Made by a program: the position numbers and the translations under genes. 64,000 nucleotides of DNA from Ensifer sp. LC163 (GTDB lineage: Bacteria; Pseudomonadota; Alphaproteobacteria; Rhizobiales; Rhizobiaceae), in the NCBI RefSeq assembly GCF_001695855.1, contig NZ_MBSS01000034.1:248001-312000 (forward strand), read 5' to 3'. The notes below the pieces were generated by a model. It made no database searches. It was given only the letters and a program-made list of their open reading frames with translations, and was not told the origin of the DNA. Shown in pieces: positions 35,336 through 43,486 of this stretch; within the stretch, counting starts at the first letter, position 1, and every line of letters begins with the position of its first letter.

Positions 35336-35517
35336 GATGAGGAGGATCCGGCACGGTCCAGGGCGGACCGGGGGATTTGTTGACGATGAGGCGTGAGGGG
35401 ACATCAGCCGGCCGATGAGGTCTGGCAGATGCGCGTAGCGCGCAGCCGGTCGGGAGATGAGGAGCCCGGTTGGACTGCGACTGTGACGTTCGGTGAAGCG
35501 GCATGTCCTCGATGAGG
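35336..35517 (+). repeat. five GATGAGG copies in the dnaA leader
   Basis: GATGAGG starts at 35336, 35385, 35414, 35456 and 35511. The first two share a longer GTTGACGATGAGG. The intervals are 49, 29, 42 and 55 bp. The core contains GAGG, so the copies could mimic ribosome-binding sites or serve as protein or RNA contact points in the leader. Confidence 0.5.
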
Positions 35518-35592
35518 AAGCCGGGGGTGCCGGGCATACGAGATGGGGCCGGCAGAGATGACGGCGTCTGAACATAATTGGAAGGCGGCAAC

Positions 35593-37140
35593 ATGCAGAT
35601 GAATTTGGCGACGGCGGCGGGCGCATTTCAAAAGGACGGCGATTCATTTCAAGCCGGAAGCAATCTATCTCAGGCGGCGGGAGATAAGCACGACATGAGG
35701 CATGACGCACTGTTCGAGCGGGTAAGTGCGCGTTTGAAAGCCCAGGTCGGTCCCGATGTCTTCGCTAGCTGGTTTGGGCGTCTGAAGCTGCATTCGGTAT
35801 CCAAGAGCGTCGTGCGTCTCTCGGTGCCCACGACATTCCTGAAGTCCTGGATCAACAACCGCTATCTCGATCTCATCACCCAGATCTTCCAGCAGGAAGA
35901 CGGCGAAATCTTGAAGGTGGAGATCCTGGTGCGTACCGCCACCCGTGGCGCCCGTCCGGCTTCACAGGAAGAGACGCTGCCGCAGGCGACTGAAACGGCT
36001 CCTGCAGCGCCGGCACGGCGCCCGGCCGCGGCTCAGTCCGTGGCCTCGGTCGCAGCCGCCACGGTCGCCAGCGTTCAACGGCCGACCCAGGCGCCGCTTT
36101 TCGGCTCTCCGCTTGATCAGCGCTATACCTTCGACAGCTTCGTCGAAGGTTCTTCCAACCGTGTTGCCCTTGCAGCCGCCCGCACGATCGCCGAGGCCGG
36201 CGCCGGTGCTGTGCGCTTCAACCCGCTTTTCATTCATTCGAGCGTCGGGCTCGGCAAGACCCACCTTCTGCAGGCGATCGCTATCCAGGCGCTGCAGAGC
36301 GCCCGGGCGCCGCGCGTCGTCTATCTGACGGCCGAATACTTCATGTGGCGCTTTGCTACCGCGATCCGCGACAATGACGCGCTGTCGCTGAAGGAATCGC
36401 TGCGCAACATCGATCTGCTTGTGATCGACGACATGCAGTTCCTGCAGGGCAAGTCGATCCAGCACGAGTTCTGCCACCTGCTCAACATGCTGCTCGACTC
36501 GGCCAAGCAGGTCGTCGTCGCCGCCGACCGCGCCCCTTGGGAGCTGGAATCGCTCGATAGCCGCGTTCGTTCGCGTCTCCAGGGTGGTGTCGCCATCGAA
36601 ATGGACGGCCCGGACTACGACATGCGCCTCGAAATGCTGAAGCGTCGCCTCGACTCTGCCCGTCAGGACGACACCTCGCTTGACATTCCCGGCGATATCC
36701 TGAGCCATGTTGCGCGCAACATCACGGCCAGCGGCCGCGAACTCGAAGGCGCCTTCAACCAGCTGCTTTTCCGTCGGTCGTTCGAGCCGCAGCTGTCGAT
36801 CGAACGGGTCGACGAACTGCTCGGCCATCTCGTCAACGCCGGCGAGCCGCGCCGCGTCCGCATCGAGGACATCCAGCGCGTCGTCGCCAAGCACTACAAT
36901 GTTTCGCGCCAGGAACTGGTTTCGAACCGCCGTACCCGCGTCATCGTCAAGCCGCGCCAGATCGCCATGTATCTGTCGAAGACGCTGACGCCGCGGTCCT
37001 TCCCGGAAATCGGCCGTCGCTTCGGTGGCCGCGACCACACGACCGTTCTGCATGCCGTCCGCAAGATCGAGGAGTTGATCTCCGGCGATACCAAGCTCAG
37101 CCACGAGATCGAGCTTCTGAAGCGCCTGATCAACGAATAG
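35593..37140 (+). CDS. dnaA: chromosomal replication initiator DnaA
   Basis: The 515-residue AAA+ initiator binds DnaA boxes and melts oriC. An N-terminal DnaB/partner domain ([20 protein letters not shown]) is followed by an Ala/Pro-rich linker. The AAA+ core has Walker [10 protein letters not shown] near residue 219 and Walker [13 protein letters not shown] near 278. The C-terminal DNA-binding domain has the signature [16 protein letters not shown] near 477. The ATG at 35593 has GAAGG 8 nt upstream; an internal Met at 35695 ([10 protein letters not shown]) matches the start of shorter homologues and could be a second start. Confidence 0.97.
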   Translation: MQMNLATAAGAFQKDGDSFQAGSNLSQAAGDKHDMRHDALFERVSARLKAQVGPDVFASWFGRLKLHSVSKSVVRLSVPTTFLKSWINNRYLDLITQIFQQEDGEILKVEILVRTATRGARPASQEETLPQATETAPAAPARRPAAAQSVASVAAATVASVQRPTQAPLFGSPLDQRYTFDSFVEGSSNRVALAAARTIAEAGAGAVRFNPLFIHSSVGLGKTHLLQAIAIQALQSARAPRVVYLTAEYFMWRFATAIRDNDALSLKESLRNIDLLVIDDMQFLQGKSIQHEFCHLLNMLLDSAKQVVVAADRAPWELESLDSRVRSRLQGGVAIEMDGPDYDMRLEMLKRRLDSARQDDTSLDIPGDILSHVARNITASGRELEGAFNQLLFRRSFEPQLSIERVDELLGHLVNAGEPRRVRIEDIQRVVAKHYNVSRQELVSNRRTRVIVKPRQIAMYLSKTLTPRSFPEIGRRFGGRDHTTVLHAVRKIEELISGDTKLSHEIELLKRLINE

Positions 37141-37171
37141 GCGACGGATTTGCTCTCTGATTACGCGAAAG

Positions 37172-37193
37172 GCCCGGGAAACCGGGCTTTTTT
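37172..37193 (+). terminator. dnaA intrinsic terminator
   Basis: GCCCGG pairs with CCGGGC over a 4-nt GAAA loop and is followed by six T, 31 bp after the dnaA stop. On the other strand an AAA run precedes it, so it may also serve the convergent LysR gene weakly. Confidence 0.85.
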
Positions 37194-37197
37194 CGTT

Positions 37198-38079
37198 TCA
37201 GGCGCTGCGTGCCTGCTCCACGATCCAGGCACGGAACGCGGCGACGGCCGGCCGGTCGAGCGCCGATGGCGGGTAGACCAGGTGATAGGCGAGGTCGGTG
37301 GCGATGCCGACCGGGAACGGCGCGATCAGCACGCCCTCGGCAAGCTCGCGTGAAACCAGCGACAGGCGAACGAGAGCGACACCATCGCCAGCCTTTGCAG
37401 CCTCGATGGCGCCATTGCTGTTGACGAAGACCGGGCCGCGCGTGGTCTCGACGCCTTCGGCGCCGACGGCCTCAAGCCAGAGCTGCCAGTCCAGCCTTTG
37501 AACGTCATGCAGCAACACATGGGCGGAAAGATCGGCCGGCGTGGAGAGCGGATGCTTGCGGGCGAGCGCCGCATTGACGACCGGCACCAGGTCGTCATCG
37601 ATCAGCCGCTCGCTCGCCAGGCCCTCGTAGCGCCCGAAGCCGTGGCGGATGGCGATGTCGACGCCATCGGACACAAAGTCCGCCAGCCGGTTGGAGGCGC
37701 TGATGCGGATGTCGATGCCAGTGAGGCGCTGCTCGAAATCGCAAAGCCGTGGTACCAGCCATTGCGCCGCAAAGGTTGGGGTGCAGCTCACCGTCAGCAC
37801 CGGCACGCGATTTCGCGCCGTCAGTTCCTCGGTCGCCTCCCGCATCATGCGGAAGGCGCGGCGCAGCGTCGAAAAATAACTGCTCCCTTCCTCGGTCAAA
37901 ACGAGCTGCCGCGGCCGTCGTTCGAACAACGTGACGCCCAGCGTCTGCTCCAGTTCACGCACCTGCAGACTGACGGCACCTGGCGTGACGCTCAGTTCGC
38001 GCGCGGCCAGCGTCACGCTCAAATGCCGGGCGGCGGCTTCGAAGGCTCTGAGGGCCGCGAGGGAGGGAAGCGAGGTCAT
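37198..38079 (-). CDS. LysR family regulator, GcvA-like
   Basis: The 293-residue protein has the GcvA-type N-terminus (LPSLAALRAFEAAARHLSVT and AARELSVTPGAVSLQVREL) and an effector domain with TPTFAAQWLVPRL and the FGRYEGLASERL segment common in this subgroup. It is divergent from the DMT transporter gene 146 bp away, the probable target. It is convergent with dnaA across the terminator at 37172. Confidence 0.9.
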   Translation of the reverse strand: MTSLPSLAALRAFEAAARHLSVTLAARELSVTPGAVSLQVRELEQTLGVTLFERRPRQLVLTEEGSSYFSTLRRAFRMMREATEELTARNRVPVLTVSCTPTFAAQWLVPRLCDFEQRLTGIDIRISASNRLADFVSDGVDIAIRHGFGRYEGLASERLIDDDLVPVVNAALARKHPLSTPADLSAHVLLHDVQRLDWQLWLEAVGAEGVETTRGPVFVNSNGAIEAAKAGDGVALVRLSLVSRELAEGVLIAPFPVGIATDLAYHLVYPPSALDRPAVAAFRAWIVEQARSA

Positions 38080-38225
38080 AATGATTTAGCTAGACTCAAT
38101 CATTGAGAGAGAAATGCTCGTTTGAATAAATCATAACATACTGACAATATTAATGTAAATTCCGTGAGTGATTACAACATCACGGAGTGATGAGTGAAAA
38201 ATTAAATCACCGAAGGGGTGCGAAG

Positions 38226-39188
38226 ATGTCTGGACCGGCGAATGCAAAGGTGATGGGTGCCGGCGAGTGGGCCATGCTGATCGCCCTGTCCCTGCTGTGG
38301 GGCGGCTCGTTTTTCTTCGTCGGCGTCGCCGTCAAGGCGCTGCCGCCGTTCACCATCGTCGCATTGCGGGTCAGCCTCGCAGCCGCGGCACTTTTGATCT
38401 TCCTGCGTTTCACCGGGCGCTCGATGCCGCGCGATCCTCGCATCTGGCTTGCCTTCTTCGGCATGGGCCTGCTCAACAACCTGATCCCGTTTTCGCTGAT
38501 CGTCTGGGGCCAGACCCATATCGCCAGCGGCCTTGCTTCCATTCTCAATGCGACGACACCGCTCTTCGGCGTCGTCGTCGCCCACCTGCTGACCGACGAC
38601 GAAAAGCTGACCGTCAACAAGCTCTCCGGCGTGTTGATCGGCTTTCTCGGCGTGGCGGTGATGATCGGTCCGGCAGCGCTCGGTGGGCTTGGCTCGAACG
38701 TGCTGGCGCAGTTCGCCGTCCTGGGGGCCGCTCTTTCCTATGCCTTTGCCGGCGTTTTTGCCCGTCGTTTCAAGCGGATGGGTGTGGCGCCCATCGTCAC
38801 CGCGACGGGGCAGGTCAGCGCATCGAGCCTCATGCTGGTGCCGATCGCGCTTCTCGTCGATCGCCCCTGGGCCTTGACCGTGCCGGGCCTTGAGGTATGG
38901 GCGGCGATCGTCGGCATCGCCTTGATCTCGACCGCGCTTGCCTATGTGCTCTTCTTCCGCATCCTCGAAACGGCGGGGGTCACCAATCTGATGCTGGTGA
39001 CGTTTCTGATCCCGGTCAGCGCTATTCTGCTCGGCGCCCTGTTCCTCGGCGAAAGCCTCGAGCCGAAGCATTTCTTCGGCATGGCGCTGATCGCCGCCGG
39101 CCTTGCCGCCATCGACGGCCGCCTGCTCCGGCGTTTCCGTCGCAAGGCACCGGTCGACCCCGATCTCGCCTGCGGCGAGAACATCTGA
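38226..39188 (+). CDS. DMT/EamA family transporter
   Basis: The 320-residue inner-membrane protein has ten predicted helices and two EamA units (LLWGGSFFFVGVAVKALPPF, GLASILNATTPLFGVVVAHL). The ATG at 38226 follows AAGGGG by 8 nt; an ATG at 38190 with GGAG 3 nt upstream is the alternative. It is divergent from the GcvA-like LysR gene. A C-terminal cytosolic tail (RRFRRKAPVDPD) closes the protein. Substrate unknown. Confidence 0.88.
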   Translation: MSGPANAKVMGAGEWAMLIALSLLWGGSFFFVGVAVKALPPFTIVALRVSLAAAALLIFLRFTGRSMPRDPRIWLAFFGMGLLNNLIPFSLIVWGQTHIASGLASILNATTPLFGVVVAHLLTDDEKLTVNKLSGVLIGFLGVAVMIGPAALGGLGSNVLAQFAVLGAALSYAFAGVFARRFKRMGVAPIVTATGQVSASSLMLVPIALLVDRPWALTVPGLEVWAAIVGIALISTALAYVLFFRILETAGVTNLMLVTFLIPVSAILLGALFLGESLEPKHFFGMALIAAGLAAIDGRLLRRFRRKAPVDPDLACGENI

Positions 39189-39191
39189 AAA

Positions 39192-39250
39192 CATGCAGCA
39201 ATTCAAAATGCTACAGCGACCTTTGCGCGTCTGACAAGACGCGCGGCGCC
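39192..39250. repeat. mosaic palindromic repeat (truncated copy)
   Basis: CATGCAGCAATTCAAAATG is followed by CTACAGCGACCTTTGCGCGTC, and a GACGCGC return arm ends at GGCGC without the final TGTAG. It matches the right two thirds of 47318-47420. It lies just after the DMT stop. Confidence 0.65.
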
Positions 39251-39387
39251 AAAGGCGATCGCGGCGGTGCGCAGGCACCTGCCGCGGTCTTCCTATTTGA
39301 ACCCGTGATTGCCAGCTATTTTTTTTGTCGGTCTCGTCGGCTATCTCTTCTTCAGATCGTCCTTGTGACAGGAGCAGGAGAGTTCCA

Positions 39388-39762
39388 ATGCTTTACGCCG
39401 TGTTTTGCTACAACCAGGAAGACGTCACCAACAACTGGACGAAGGAGGAGGACGACAAGGTCATGCGCGACCTTGCGGCCGTCCAACGCAAATATGGCGA
39501 TGCGGGAAAGCTCGGACCGGTGGCGCGGTTGCTGCCGACCACGGCAGCAACGACGCTCCGCCACAGCGTTGGCGAAACCGTCGTCATTGATGGTCCGTTC
39601 GCCGAAACGAAGGAACAACTACTCGGCTTCTATGTCGTCGATTGCGCTTCGCTGGACGAAGCGCTCGATTTCGCCCGCGAGCTGAGTGCAGCCAATCCGG
39701 CTGATGGTTCCTATGAAATTCGTCCCCTTGCCATCTACAAGCCAAGTGAGTTTCCCGCATGA
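39388..39762 (+). CDS. DGPF/YCII-related domain protein
   Basis: The 124-residue dimeric alpha/beta-barrel type protein carries the name-giving motif VIDGPFAETKEQLLGFYVVD near residue 67, with RLLPTTAATTLR before it. Such proteins are encoded beside ECF42 sigma factors in many bacteria and are thought to act with them; the mechanism is unclear. AGGAG is 7 nt before the ATG at 39388. Its stop overlaps the sigma-factor start in ATGA, so the two are translationally coupled. Confidence 0.9.
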   Translation: MLYAVFCYNQEDVTNNWTKEEDDKVMRDLAAVQRKYGDAGKLGPVARLLPTTAATTLRHSVGETVVIDGPFAETKEQLLGFYVVDCASLDEALDFARELSAANPADGSYEIRPLAIYKPSEFPA

Positions 39763-41033
39763 CAGACACGACCTGGATCGACCTCGCACTTGTTTCCGCT
39801 CGGCCGCAGGCAATGGGCGCGCTTCTGCGCTATTTCCGCAATCTGGATACGGCCGAGGAAGCATTTCAGGAGGCCTGTATCCGGGCATTGAAGACGTGGC
39901 CGAAAAGTGGCCCGCCGCGCGATGCCGCCGCCTGGCTGATCTTCGTCGGTCGCAACAGCGGCATCGACAAGGTGCGCCGCCAGTCCCGCGAGACCGCGCT
40001 GCCGCCGGAAGAGTTGCTCTCCGACCTCGAGGATCAGGAGAGCGATCTTGCCGAGCGGCTGGACGGCTCCCACTATCGCGACGATATCCTCAAGCTCTTG
40101 TTTGTCTGCAGCAATCCGGTTCTTCCGGCAACGCAGCAGATCGCACTGGCGCTGCGGATCGTTTCCGGCCTTTCGGTCAAGCAGATTGCCCGCGCCTTTC
40201 TCGTCGGCGAGGCGGCGATGGAGCAGCGCATCACGCGGGCAAAGGCCCGTGTCGCCGCCGCCGGCATCGCCTTCGAAACGCCTGACGCGGCCGATCGGTC
40301 GATGCGGCTGGCGGCGGTGGCAACCATGATCTACCTCGTTTTCAACGAGGGCTATTCGGCGATGAACGGGCCGGACAGCGTCTCGGCCGACCTTTGCGAG
40401 GAAGCGATCCGGCTCGCGCGGCTGCTCTTGCGGCTGTTTCCCTCCGAGCCGGAGATGATGGGGCTGACGGCCCTGCTTTTGCTGCAGCACTCGCGCTCGC
40501 GTGCACGCTTCGATGCGGATGGCGGCATCATCCTGCTCGATGATCAGGATCGCAGCCTTTGGAAGAAGCCGCTGATCATCGAGGCGCTGGCCATGATCGA
40601 CAAGGCGGTGCGCCATCGCCAGCCGGGCCCCTATCAGATCCAGGCGGCGATCGCGGCACTGCATGCGCGCGCTACACGCCCCGAAGAAACCGACTGGGAA
40701 GAGATCGATCTGCTCTATCAGGCGCTGGAGCGGCTGCAGCCGTCGCCGGTCATCACCCTCAACCGCGCCGTCGCCGTGTCGAAGCGGGACGGACCGGAAG
40801 CAGCACTCGCGCTGATAGAGCCGCTTGCCGAAAAACTCGCCGGCTACTTCTACTTCCATGGGTTGAACGGGGCGCTGTTGAAGCAGGCGGGCCGGGTCCG
40901 CGAGGCGCGTATCGCCTTCGACCGTGCCATCGCCCTTGCCACCAATGCGGCGGAAGCTTCCCACATTCGCATGCAGCTCGATCATTTGAGCAAGGATGCG
41001 GGTGAAAAAGACCTGGCAAAAGAAGAAAGATAA
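39759..41033 (+). CDS. ECF42-type RNA polymerase sigma factor with C-terminal TPR-like extension
   Basis: The 424-residue protein combines an ECF sigma factor with a long C-terminal domain. Sigma region 2 (residues about 10-75) includes LRYFRNLDTAEEAFQEACIR and sigma region 4 (about 120-175) includes SGLSVKQIARAFLVGEAAME. The helical extension (about 185-424) has YLVFNEGYSAMNG and TPR-like units near VITLNRAVAVSKRDGPEAAL. This is the layout of the ECF42 group, where the extension replaces an anti-sigma factor in control. There is no anti-sigma gene next to it, and the DGPF gene overlaps its start. Confidence 0.9.
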   Translation: MTDTTWIDLALVSARPQAMGALLRYFRNLDTAEEAFQEACIRALKTWPKSGPPRDAAAWLIFVGRNSGIDKVRRQSRETALPPEELLSDLEDQESDLAERLDGSHYRDDILKLLFVCSNPVLPATQQIALALRIVSGLSVKQIARAFLVGEAAMEQRITRAKARVAAAGIAFETPDAADRSMRLAAVATMIYLVFNEGYSAMNGPDSVSADLCEEAIRLARLLLRLFPSEPEMMGLTALLLLQHSRSRARFDADGGIILLDDQDRSLWKKPLIIEALAMIDKAVRHRQPGPYQIQAAIAALHARATRPEETDWEEIDLLYQALERLQPSPVITLNRAVAVSKRDGPEAALALIEPLAEKLAGYFYFHGLNGALLKQAGRVREARIAFDRAIALATNAAEASHIRMQLDHLSKDAGEKDLAKEER

Positions 41034-41110
41034 AAAAACCTGTCGGCGGTTGTCGGAACCGTGGCTGCAGCTTCGTCCTTGGATTGAACCCGCTGACGGA
41101 GAAGCAAACA

Positions 41111-41593
41111 ATGAGCGTTGTCACAGAAATCAAAGCTGCCGACGATCGTGAGCTGGTCATCACCCGCCTGATCGATGCGCCCCGCGAACTCGTCTACCGC
41201 TGCTGGACAGATGCCGAACTGCTGAAGAAGTGGTTCGCACCTTCGCCCTGGACGACGCCGGAGGCAAGGCTCGACGTTCGCGCCGGCGGCGCCAACCGCA
41301 TCGTCATGCGCTCGCCCGAGGGCGAGGACTATCCCAATCTCGGCGTCTATCTCGAAGTGGTGCCGAACGAGAAGCTGGTCTTCACCGATGCCTTCACCGA
41401 TGCGTGGGCGCCATCCGACAAGCCGTTCATGGTCGTGACCATTACCTTCGAGGATGTCGGGGCCAAGACCCGCTACACGGCCCGCGTTCGCCATTGGTCC
41501 GTCGAGGATCGCGAGGTCCACGAGAAGATGGGCTTTCATCAGGGCTGGGGCCAATGCGCCAGCCAGCTCGAAGGTACCGCCAGGCAACTCTGA
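41111..41593 (+). CDS. SRPBCC/AHSA1-like protein
   Basis: The 160-residue START-like fold protein shows the AHSA1 family pattern: RLIDAPRELVYRCWTDAELL near the N-terminus, KKWFAPSPWTTPEARLDVRA, and HEKMGFHQGWGQCASQLE at the end. Such proteins bind small hydrophobic ligands; no reaction is assigned. GGAG is 9 nt before the ATG. It lies 77 bp after the ECF42 gene in what looks like one operon. Confidence 0.88.
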   Translation: MSVVTEIKAADDRELVITRLIDAPRELVYRCWTDAELLKKWFAPSPWTTPEARLDVRAGGANRIVMRSPEGEDYPNLGVYLEVVPNEKLVFTDAFTDAWAPSDKPFMVVTITFEDVGAKTRYTARVRHWSVEDREVHEKMGFHQGWGQCASQLEGTARQL

Positions 41594-41656
41594 TCAAGCT
41601 CAGGACTCGAGGGCCGCCGCTCTCGTGCCCGCCACCATAGGGAAAGGAGACCCACC

Positions 41657-42523
41657 ATGTCCGTGATCGACAACAAGAGTGCCGCCGTCGCCGAAATCCG
41701 TGCGGTGATTGACGATTGGGCGGATGCCATGCGGGCAAAGGATGCAAGGCGCGTCATCGGCCACGGGGCACCGGATTGTGTCCTCTTTTCGCTGGCGCCG
41801 CCGTTGAAGACGTCCGATGCCGGCGAAGGCGGGCTCGAACAGTGGTTTTCCACCTGGCGCGGACCGCTCGGTTACCGCTTCGAGGACCTCGATATCTCGG
41901 TTGGCGGCGACGTCGCCTTCGTCAACATGCTCACCGAGCTTTCCGGCGAGAAGATCGATGCCGGCAAAATATCGGTCTGGTTTCGCCAGACCCTTGGACT
42001 GAAACGCACTGCGGCCGGTTGGAAGATTGCACACCAGCATGAGTCCGTACCGTTCTACATGGATGGCAGCTTCAAGGCGGCTGTCGATCTCAACCCGAAA
42101 TCGTCGGTCGACTGGCAAGCGCCGGCGCCGCCGCCGATGCCGGGCGCCATCGCCTATCTCTGCGTCGAGGACGCGAATGCGACCGCCGATTTCTACATCC
42201 GCGCCTTTGCCGCAATCGATGCCGGCCGCATGGTGGCCGAAGATGGCAAACGGCTGATGCATTGCCAGCTGACGATCAACGGCGGTGCCTTGATGCTCAA
42301 CGATCCCTTCCCGGAACACGGCATGGCCTACGCCGCACCGCAGGGTGTCGTCCTGCATCTGGTGGTCGAGGACGCGCAATTCTGGTGGGACCGCGCGGTT
42401 GCCGCCGGCGCCGAGGTGACGATGCCGCTTGCGGTCGCCTTCTGGGGCGATCTCTACGGCCAGCTGCGCGACCCCTTCGGCATCCGCTGGGGCATCGTCG
42501 GCCCGGCCAAGAAGACAGACTGA
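41657..42523 (+). CDS. SnoaL-like domain fused to a VOC (PhnB-like) domain
   Basis: The 288-residue protein has two parts. Residues about 8-135 form a SnoaL/NTF2-like domain (VIDDWADAMRAKDARRVIGH, then HQHESVPFYMDGSFKA). Residues about 150-285 form a glyoxalase/VOC domain of the PhnB type (AYLCVEDANATADFYIRAFA, then LVVEDAQFWWDRAVAAGAEV). A Pro/Ala linker (APAPPPMPG) joins them. Both folds bind small ligands; no reaction can be assigned. AAAGGAGA precedes the ATG. It lies 63 bp after the SRPBCC gene. Confidence 0.88.
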   Translation: MSVIDNKSAAVAEIRAVIDDWADAMRAKDARRVIGHGAPDCVLFSLAPPLKTSDAGEGGLEQWFSTWRGPLGYRFEDLDISVGGDVAFVNMLTELSGEKIDAGKISVWFRQTLGLKRTAAGWKIAHQHESVPFYMDGSFKAAVDLNPKSSVDWQAPAPPPMPGAIAYLCVEDANATADFYIRAFAAIDAGRMVAEDGKRLMHCQLTINGGALMLNDPFPEHGMAYAAPQGVVLHLVVEDAQFWWDRAVAAGAEVTMPLAVAFWGDLYGQLRDPFGIRWGIVGPAKKTD

Positions 42524-42564
42524 AAAACGATTTGTGACAACGGAAAACGAGGAGACCTCCCCGA

Positions 42565-42978
42565 ATGAACACTGCCCTTGTTATGACGGCTCCGGCCGGA
42601 AGAATGGTGATTCTCGGCCGCGTGTTGAGCGGTCTGGTTGTTGCGTTCCTGGCCTTCGACGGAGCAATCAAGCTTGTGCCATTGGAGGTGGTGACCGAGA
42701 CGCTGGCGGTGCTCGGTTATCCCGCCGACGTCGGTCTTGCCCGTCTGCTCGGCGTACTCACGCTTCTGTGCGCCCTGCTTTATGCGATCCCGAGAACCTC
42801 GGTCCTCGGCGCCATTCTGCTGACCGGTTATCTCGGCGGCGCCATGGCGACCCATCTGCGTGCGGATAGCCCTCTTTTCACCCACTTGTTGTTCGGGTTC
42901 TATGTCGGCGTCATCGCCTGGGCCGGTCTGTGGCTGAGAGACCGTCGCGTGCGCGACCTGATCCCATTCAAGAACTAA
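42565..42978 (+). CDS. DoxX-like small membrane protein
   Basis: The 137-residue protein has four predicted membrane helices and the DoxX-like start (LSGLVVAFLAFDGAIKLVPL). Family members are linked to oxidoreductase or redox-stress contexts without an agreed biochemical role. GGAGA stands about 10 nt before the ATG. It lies 41 bp after the SnoaL-VOC gene in the ECF42 operon. Confidence 0.85.
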   Translation: MNTALVMTAPAGRMVILGRVLSGLVVAFLAFDGAIKLVPLEVVTETLAVLGYPADVGLARLLGVLTLLCALLYAIPRTSVLGAILLTGYLGGAMATHLRADSPLFTHLLFGFYVGVIAWAGLWLRDRRVRDLIPFKN

Positions 42979-43005
42979 ACACGGCCGACAAGGAGACCTT
43001 GTACC

Positions 43006-43374
43006 ATGAGTAAAACGGTTGACGATTACATTGCTGGTCTTTCCGGTGCTCCGGCTGATGTGGCGAAGGAGTTGCACGGCGCCATCCTCGCCGCCGGCGG
43101 CACCAGGGATAGCGTGAAATGGGGCCACCCGATCTACGAGGCCGGCGGACCGGTCTGCCTGATCAAGGCTGCCAAGGACCACGTGACGCTTGGCTTCTGG
43201 CGTGGGGCCGATATGCTCGATCTCGATCCGCGTCTGGCCAAGGGCGGCGGCAAGGGCGACATGGCCTATATCAAGGTGAAGGCGACCGGCGAGGTCGATG
43301 GCGTTCAGTTGGCGCGGCTTGTGGCCAGGGGCATAGCCCTCAACGCCGAGAAGGGCGATCCGTTCAAATCTTGA
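43006..43374 (+). CDS. DUF1801 domain protein
   Basis: The 122-residue soluble protein shows the DUF1801 (YdhG-like) pattern: VDDYIAGLSGAPADVAKELH near the start, VKWGHPIYEAGGPVCLIKAA in the middle, and a C-terminal KVKATGEVDGVQLARLV. Function unknown. AAGGAGA precedes the ATG. It is the last gene of the ECF42 operon, 27 bp after the DoxX gene. Confidence 0.85.
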   Translation: MSKTVDDYIAGLSGAPADVAKELHGAILAAGGTRDSVKWGHPIYEAGGPVCLIKAAKDHVTLGFWRGADMLDLDPRLAKGGGKGDMAYIKVKATGEVDGVQLARLVARGIALNAEKGDPFKS

Positions 43375-43486
43375 ACGACGAAACAAACTTGCAAAGGGTG
43401 CTCAGAAACAGAGCGCCTTTCTCGTTCCGGATGCAATACATCTTCGCGGGATCGGATAATTTCCTTCCAACCCCCCGCGAGGCACG

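Larger units (their letters stand above)
34711..35592. other. long non-coding region upstream of dnaA
   Basis: About 880 bp separate the rpsT terminator from the dnaA ATG. In order it holds a CtrA-like ATGGTTAA (34732-34739), a T-rich tract (34867-34889), five GANTC sites (34857-34984), a TTAA-N7-TAAA near-CtrA site (34997-35011), a candidate promoter (35019-35048), a TCCACA core at 35053-35058, and a GC-rich stretch with five GATGAGG copies (35336-35517). No convincing protein gene is present; a 28-codon frame at 35429-35515 has GAGG 8 nt upstream of its ATG. The dnaA leader may therefore be over 500 nt long. Confidence 0.7.

Noticed and set aside
35331-35517. Hammerhead ribozyme, suggested by repeated GATGAGG
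   Set aside because: The needed CTGATGAG and GAAA core elements with flanking stems are absent.
34711-35592. The region upstream of dnaA as the chromosomal replication origin
   Set aside because: No run of TTATCCACA-type DnaA boxes is present (only a TCCACA core at 35053), and in S. meliloti oriC is next to hemE, which is not in this window.
35962-37104. A 380-codon frame antisense to dnaA
   Set aside because: It mirrors the dnaA codon bias and has no family motif or ribosome-binding site.
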